NCBI GenBank assembly: GCA_031549345.1
Contig: JAVBPY010000006.1
Span: 124,001-188,000, forward strand
DNA from: CASFRF01 sp031549345
GTDB lineage: Bacteria > Verrucomicrobiota > Lentisphaeria > Victivallales > Victivallaceae
Reading direction: 5' to 3'
DNA length: 64,000 nt
Shown here one piece after another: positions 61,634 to 64,000 of this stretch. The notes under the pieces were generated by a model that had not been told where the DNA came from, searched no databases, and was given only the letters and a program-made list of their open reading frames with translations. The stretch's first letter is position 1; the number at the start of each line of letters is the position of its first letter. Position numbers and translations under genes: made by a program.

Positions 61634-64000
61634 TTTTCCACTTCTTTCAGTGCGCCGCGCAAAATATCGCGGAGGAGGAGGAGGCGCAGCTCCGGCGGGT
61701 TTCTGTAATCGATGACCGGAATCGTCCCCTTGATTCGAAACGTCCGCCGGTCATCTTGAAGCAAAACACGCCCCGCCATCACCGAAAGGCGCGTGTATCC
61801 GGCGCGTGCCGCGAGAATCCGCAGGAGCGTGAGGGACAAAAGGTGCTTCACTGCCTCCGGCGGAGGGCCGAAACGGTCGGTGAGCTCTTCGGTAAACGCT
61901 TCGAGCCCCGCTTCGGAGGCGAGCGCCGCGAGCTTCCGGTACGCCCCCACCCGGAGGCGCTCGCCGACAATGTAGTCCGGCGGAAGCGCCGCCGGGAGGA
62001 ACCCTGTTTGCGGCCGGTAGGCGAAGGTGATGAAATCGATGGCGATTTCCACCTCCGGCAAAAATTCGAACGCCTGGTTTTTCAAGCGCGCCGTTTCTTC
62101 TTTGAGGAGGCGGCAGTAAAGCTCGAACCCGATGGTGTTCAGGTGTCCGCTTTGTTCCGCGCCGAGTAGATTTCCCGCGCCGCGTATCTCCAGATCGCGC
62201 ATGGCCAGTTGAAAGGAGGCGCCGAGTTGGGAGCAGCGGCGGATCGCCATGATGCGCTTGCGCGCGTCGCCGGCGAGAACCATGTCCGGCGGCAAAAGCA
62301 TGTAGGCGTACGCCTGGTGCTTCCAGCGTCCCACGCGTCCCCGGAGCTGGTACAACTCCGCCAGGCCGAAACGGTCGGCGCGCTCGATCAGGATGGTGTT
62401 GGCGTTCGGAATATCCAGGCCCGATTCGATGATGGTGCTGCACACAAGACAATCGATTTTGTGTTCCAGGAAAGCGGTCATCATCTGTTCGAGTTCGCCT
62501 TCCGCCATTTGCCCGTGGGCCACGCCGAAACGGGCCCCCGGGAGAAGGGCGCGGAGCTTTTCCGCCTTGCGTTCGATGGTGCGCACGCGGTTGTGGAGGT
62601 AATACGCCTGCCCGCCGCGGGCGAATTCCGCTTTCAACGCGGCCGCGACCAGCGCATCTTCCTCCTGCGCGATGATGGTACTGACGGGACGGCGCTCGCG
62701 CGGCGCGGTCATCAATGTGGAGAGGTCGCGCGTGCCGGCCATCGCCAGATAGAGGGTGCGGGGGATCGGCGTGGCGGACATGGTCAGCACATCCACCTCG
62801 GTACGCAACCGCCGCAAATCCTCTTTGTGGCGGACGCCGAAGCGCTGCTCCTCATCGATCACAAGCAAGCCGAGGTTTTTGAAGTCCGCCGCGCCGAGAC
62901 TTGCCAGCCGATGGGTCCCGATGACAATGTCGACCCCGCCCGTGCGGAGGGCGTTTACGACTTGCCGTTGCTCCGCGTCGGTGCGGAATCTGCTCAGGCT
63001 GTCGATGACATAGGGGTGCGCGGCGAAGCGTGCGCGGAACGATTGAAGGTGCTGCTGCACCAACACTGTGGTCGGCGCAAGAACGGCTACCTGGAACCCG
63101 GCGGAAACCGCCTTGAACGCCGCGCGCATGGCCAGTTCGGTTTTTCCGTAGCCGACATCGCCGCAGAGAAGGCGATCCATGGGGCGCGGACGGGCCATGT
63201 CGCGTTTGATTTCTTCCGTGGCACGGGTTTGATCGGGGGTGTCGGCGTAAGGAAATTCGCTTTCAAAAAGCTTCATTTCCAGCGTGTCTTCCCCCAGGGG
63301 GATGCCCGGGACGGCCTGGCGGACGGCCTGGAGGCGGAGGAGATCGGCGGCGTAATCGCGCACGGCTTTCTTCGCCTCTTCCTTGGCTTTGCTCCAGCGT
63401 GTGGAGCCCAACGTGTTCAGTTTGACTTTGCCCGGATGTCCGAAGTAGCGCGACACTTGGTGCGATTGCATCAAAGGGACATAGAGGAGTGCGCCGTCCC
63501 GGTACTCCAGGACCATCACTTCGCGACGGCTCCCTTTGTTTTCCAGCTCGCGCAAACCGCGGAAAATACCGACGCCGTGGACGATGTGCACGGCGTAATC
63601 GCCTTCGTCCAGATCCGTGAAGACTTCCTCCGGGCTCCGGGCCGGGGCGGATGTTTCCTGGGTGGAAACAGACTTCATGCCGGTGTGCGAGGCGCTCAAG
63701 GAAAAGAGTTCGCGCGCGGTGAGGATAAGGACTTTTTCATCCCGGAGCGTAAATCCCGCCCCGATGTTCCCGATTTCGACGGTAAGGAGGGGGGATTCCA
63801 GGTGTTGTTCGCGCAGGAATGTTTTCAGGTGCGTCAGATTCAGCTCGGCATCCGCCAGGAGGACGACGCGATAGCCCGCGCCGAGGTGCGATTTGAGTTG
63901 CCCGAGCAAAAGGGCCCGGGAGAGCTCCAACGAGCTTGCGCGCAATTCCGGCGTGTCCGAGTCGATCAGGCCTGCGAGTGAAGGAATCGTGTCGGGGAAA
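61630..64000 (-). CDS. mfd: transcription-repair coupling factor Mfd, C-terminal two-thirds (cut by window edge)
   Basis: The frame is open to base 64000, so the N-terminal UvrB-like part is outside. Seen here: the CarD-like RNAP-interacting domain (EGDYAVHIVHGVGIFRGLRE), helicase/translocase motifs DRLLCGDVGYGKTELAMRAA (Walker A), APTTVLVQQH, VIGTHRL, DEEQRFGVRHKE (Walker B), MSATPIPRTLYLAMAG and QLRGRVGRWKHQAYAYMLL (motif VI), and the TRCF C-terminal domain. It removes stalled RNA polymerase and recruits UvrA. The PHP phosphoesterase gene overlaps its stop. Confidence 0.96.
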   Translation of the reverse strand, partial: FPDTIPSLAGLIDSDTPELRASSLELSRALLLGQLKSHLGAGYRVVLLADAELNLTHLKTFLREQHLESPLLTVEIGNIGAGFTLRDEKVLILTARELFSLSASHTGMKSVSTQETSAPARSPEEVFTDLDEGDYAVHIVHGVGIFRGLRELENKGSRREVMVLEYRDGALLYVPLMQSHQVSRYFGHPGKVKLNTLGSTRWSKAKEEAKKAVRDYAADLLRLQAVRQAVPGIPLGEDTLEMKLFESEFPYADTPDQTRATEEIKRDMARPRPMDRLLCGDVGYGKTELAMRAAFKAVSAGFQVAVLAPTTVLVQQHLQSFRARFAAHPYVIDSLSRFRTDAEQRQVVNALRTGGVDIVIGTHRLASLGAADFKNLGLLVIDEEQRFGVRHKEDLRRLRTEVDVLTMSATPIPRTLYLAMAGTRDLSTLMTAPRERRPVSTIIAQEEDALVAAALKAEFARGGQAYYLHNRVRTIERKAEKLRALLPGARFGVAHGQMAEGELEQMMTAFLEHKIDCLVCSTIIESGLDIPNANTILIERADRFGLAELYQLRGRVGRWKHQAYAYMLLPPDMVLAGDARKRIMAIRRCSQLGASFQLAMRDLEIRGAGNLLGAEQSGHLNTIGFELYCRLLKEETARLKNQAFEFLPEVEIAIDFITFAYRPQTGFLPAALPPDYIVGERLRVGAYRKLAALASEAGLEAFTEELTDRFGPPPEAVKHLLSLTLLRILAARAGYTRLSVMAGRVLLQDDRRTFRIKGTIPVIDYRNPPELRLLLLRDILRGALKEVEK

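Noticed and set aside
1..64000. CRISPR array, rRNA operon, replication origin, tmRNA or RNase P RNA
   Set aside because: No evenly spaced direct repeats, rRNA signatures, DnaA-box clusters or these RNA motifs were found on reading the window.

Overview
The window reads as a chromosomal piece (no phage cluster, rRNA or CRISPR array) of an anaerobic, moderately GC-rich bacterium of the Planctomycetes-Verrucomicrobia-Chlamydiae (PVC) superphylum, most likely Lentisphaerota (Victivallis/Lentisphaera-like). The pointers are a 51-aa protein resembling the PVC 'small basic protein' (57366-57521), several FTLIELL-type pseudopilins with a C-terminal DG motif, a PEP-CTERM-like sorted protein, and GntR-HTH regulators fused to LacI-type sensor domains. 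This lineage call is inference from gene content. An oxygen-defence operon of Fur/PerR-like regulator, desulfoferrodoxin, flavodiiron protein and rubredoxin (19810-17596) and a catalase point to an anaerobe that meets oxygen.

Layout. 1-8.5 kb is mostly housekeeping: a phosphoesterase fragment, RNase HI, a GntR/LacI regulator, catalase, a DUF454-pseudopilin fusion, ribosomal protein L27, Obg, an SGNH hydrolase, PurC and L21. 8.5-10.2 kb holds an orphan pair resembling a phage portal and a head-tail connector. 10.3-14.6 kb is a CDP-sugar operon (rfbF, rfbG, rfbH, a TIM-barrel isomerase and a membrane protein). 14.6-17.2 kb encodes a GH63-like glycosidase. 17-20 kb is the oxygen-defence operon, and 20-24.3 kb is folE-dtd-dxr-der-DUF1638. 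A hairpin-rich 450-bp gap precedes a GH78-like rhamnosidase gene, tRNA-Glu, and a long minus-strand operon (LeuA/CimA-type synthase, small TM ORF, DUF4230, lolC, lolD, polA). Divergent from it are ilvB, a GT2-like gene and an amidohydrolase.

37.6-51.5 kb is one minus-strand operon that looks like a polysaccharide-utilisation locus. It comprises a GntR/LacI-type regulator continuous in frame with a pseudopilin, three large secreted LamG plus GH-A-barrel proteins, a cytosolic toroid-like protein and a UroD/MtaA-like protein. Two pseudopilin genes run divergently, and the 190-bp spacer carries opposed promoters and a symmetrical array of four ATTGCAG heptamers. 53.6-57.2 kb is a second catabolic operon (FadR-type regulator with a matching operator, APH-fold kinase, HpcH/HpaI aldolase, sialidase-fold protein). 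The right end holds the PVC small basic protein, penicillin-binding protein 1C, a 168-bp MITE-like element, a ferredoxin-nitroreductase, a PHP phosphoesterase and the 3' part of mfd.

Most interesting points: two in-frame fusions of unrelated proteins to pseudopilins; the glycosidase trio in which one member lacks the expected catalytic glutamate; the operator array; the MITE-like element whose terminal sequence recurs 33 kb away beside tRNA-Glu; and the orphan portal/connector pair.
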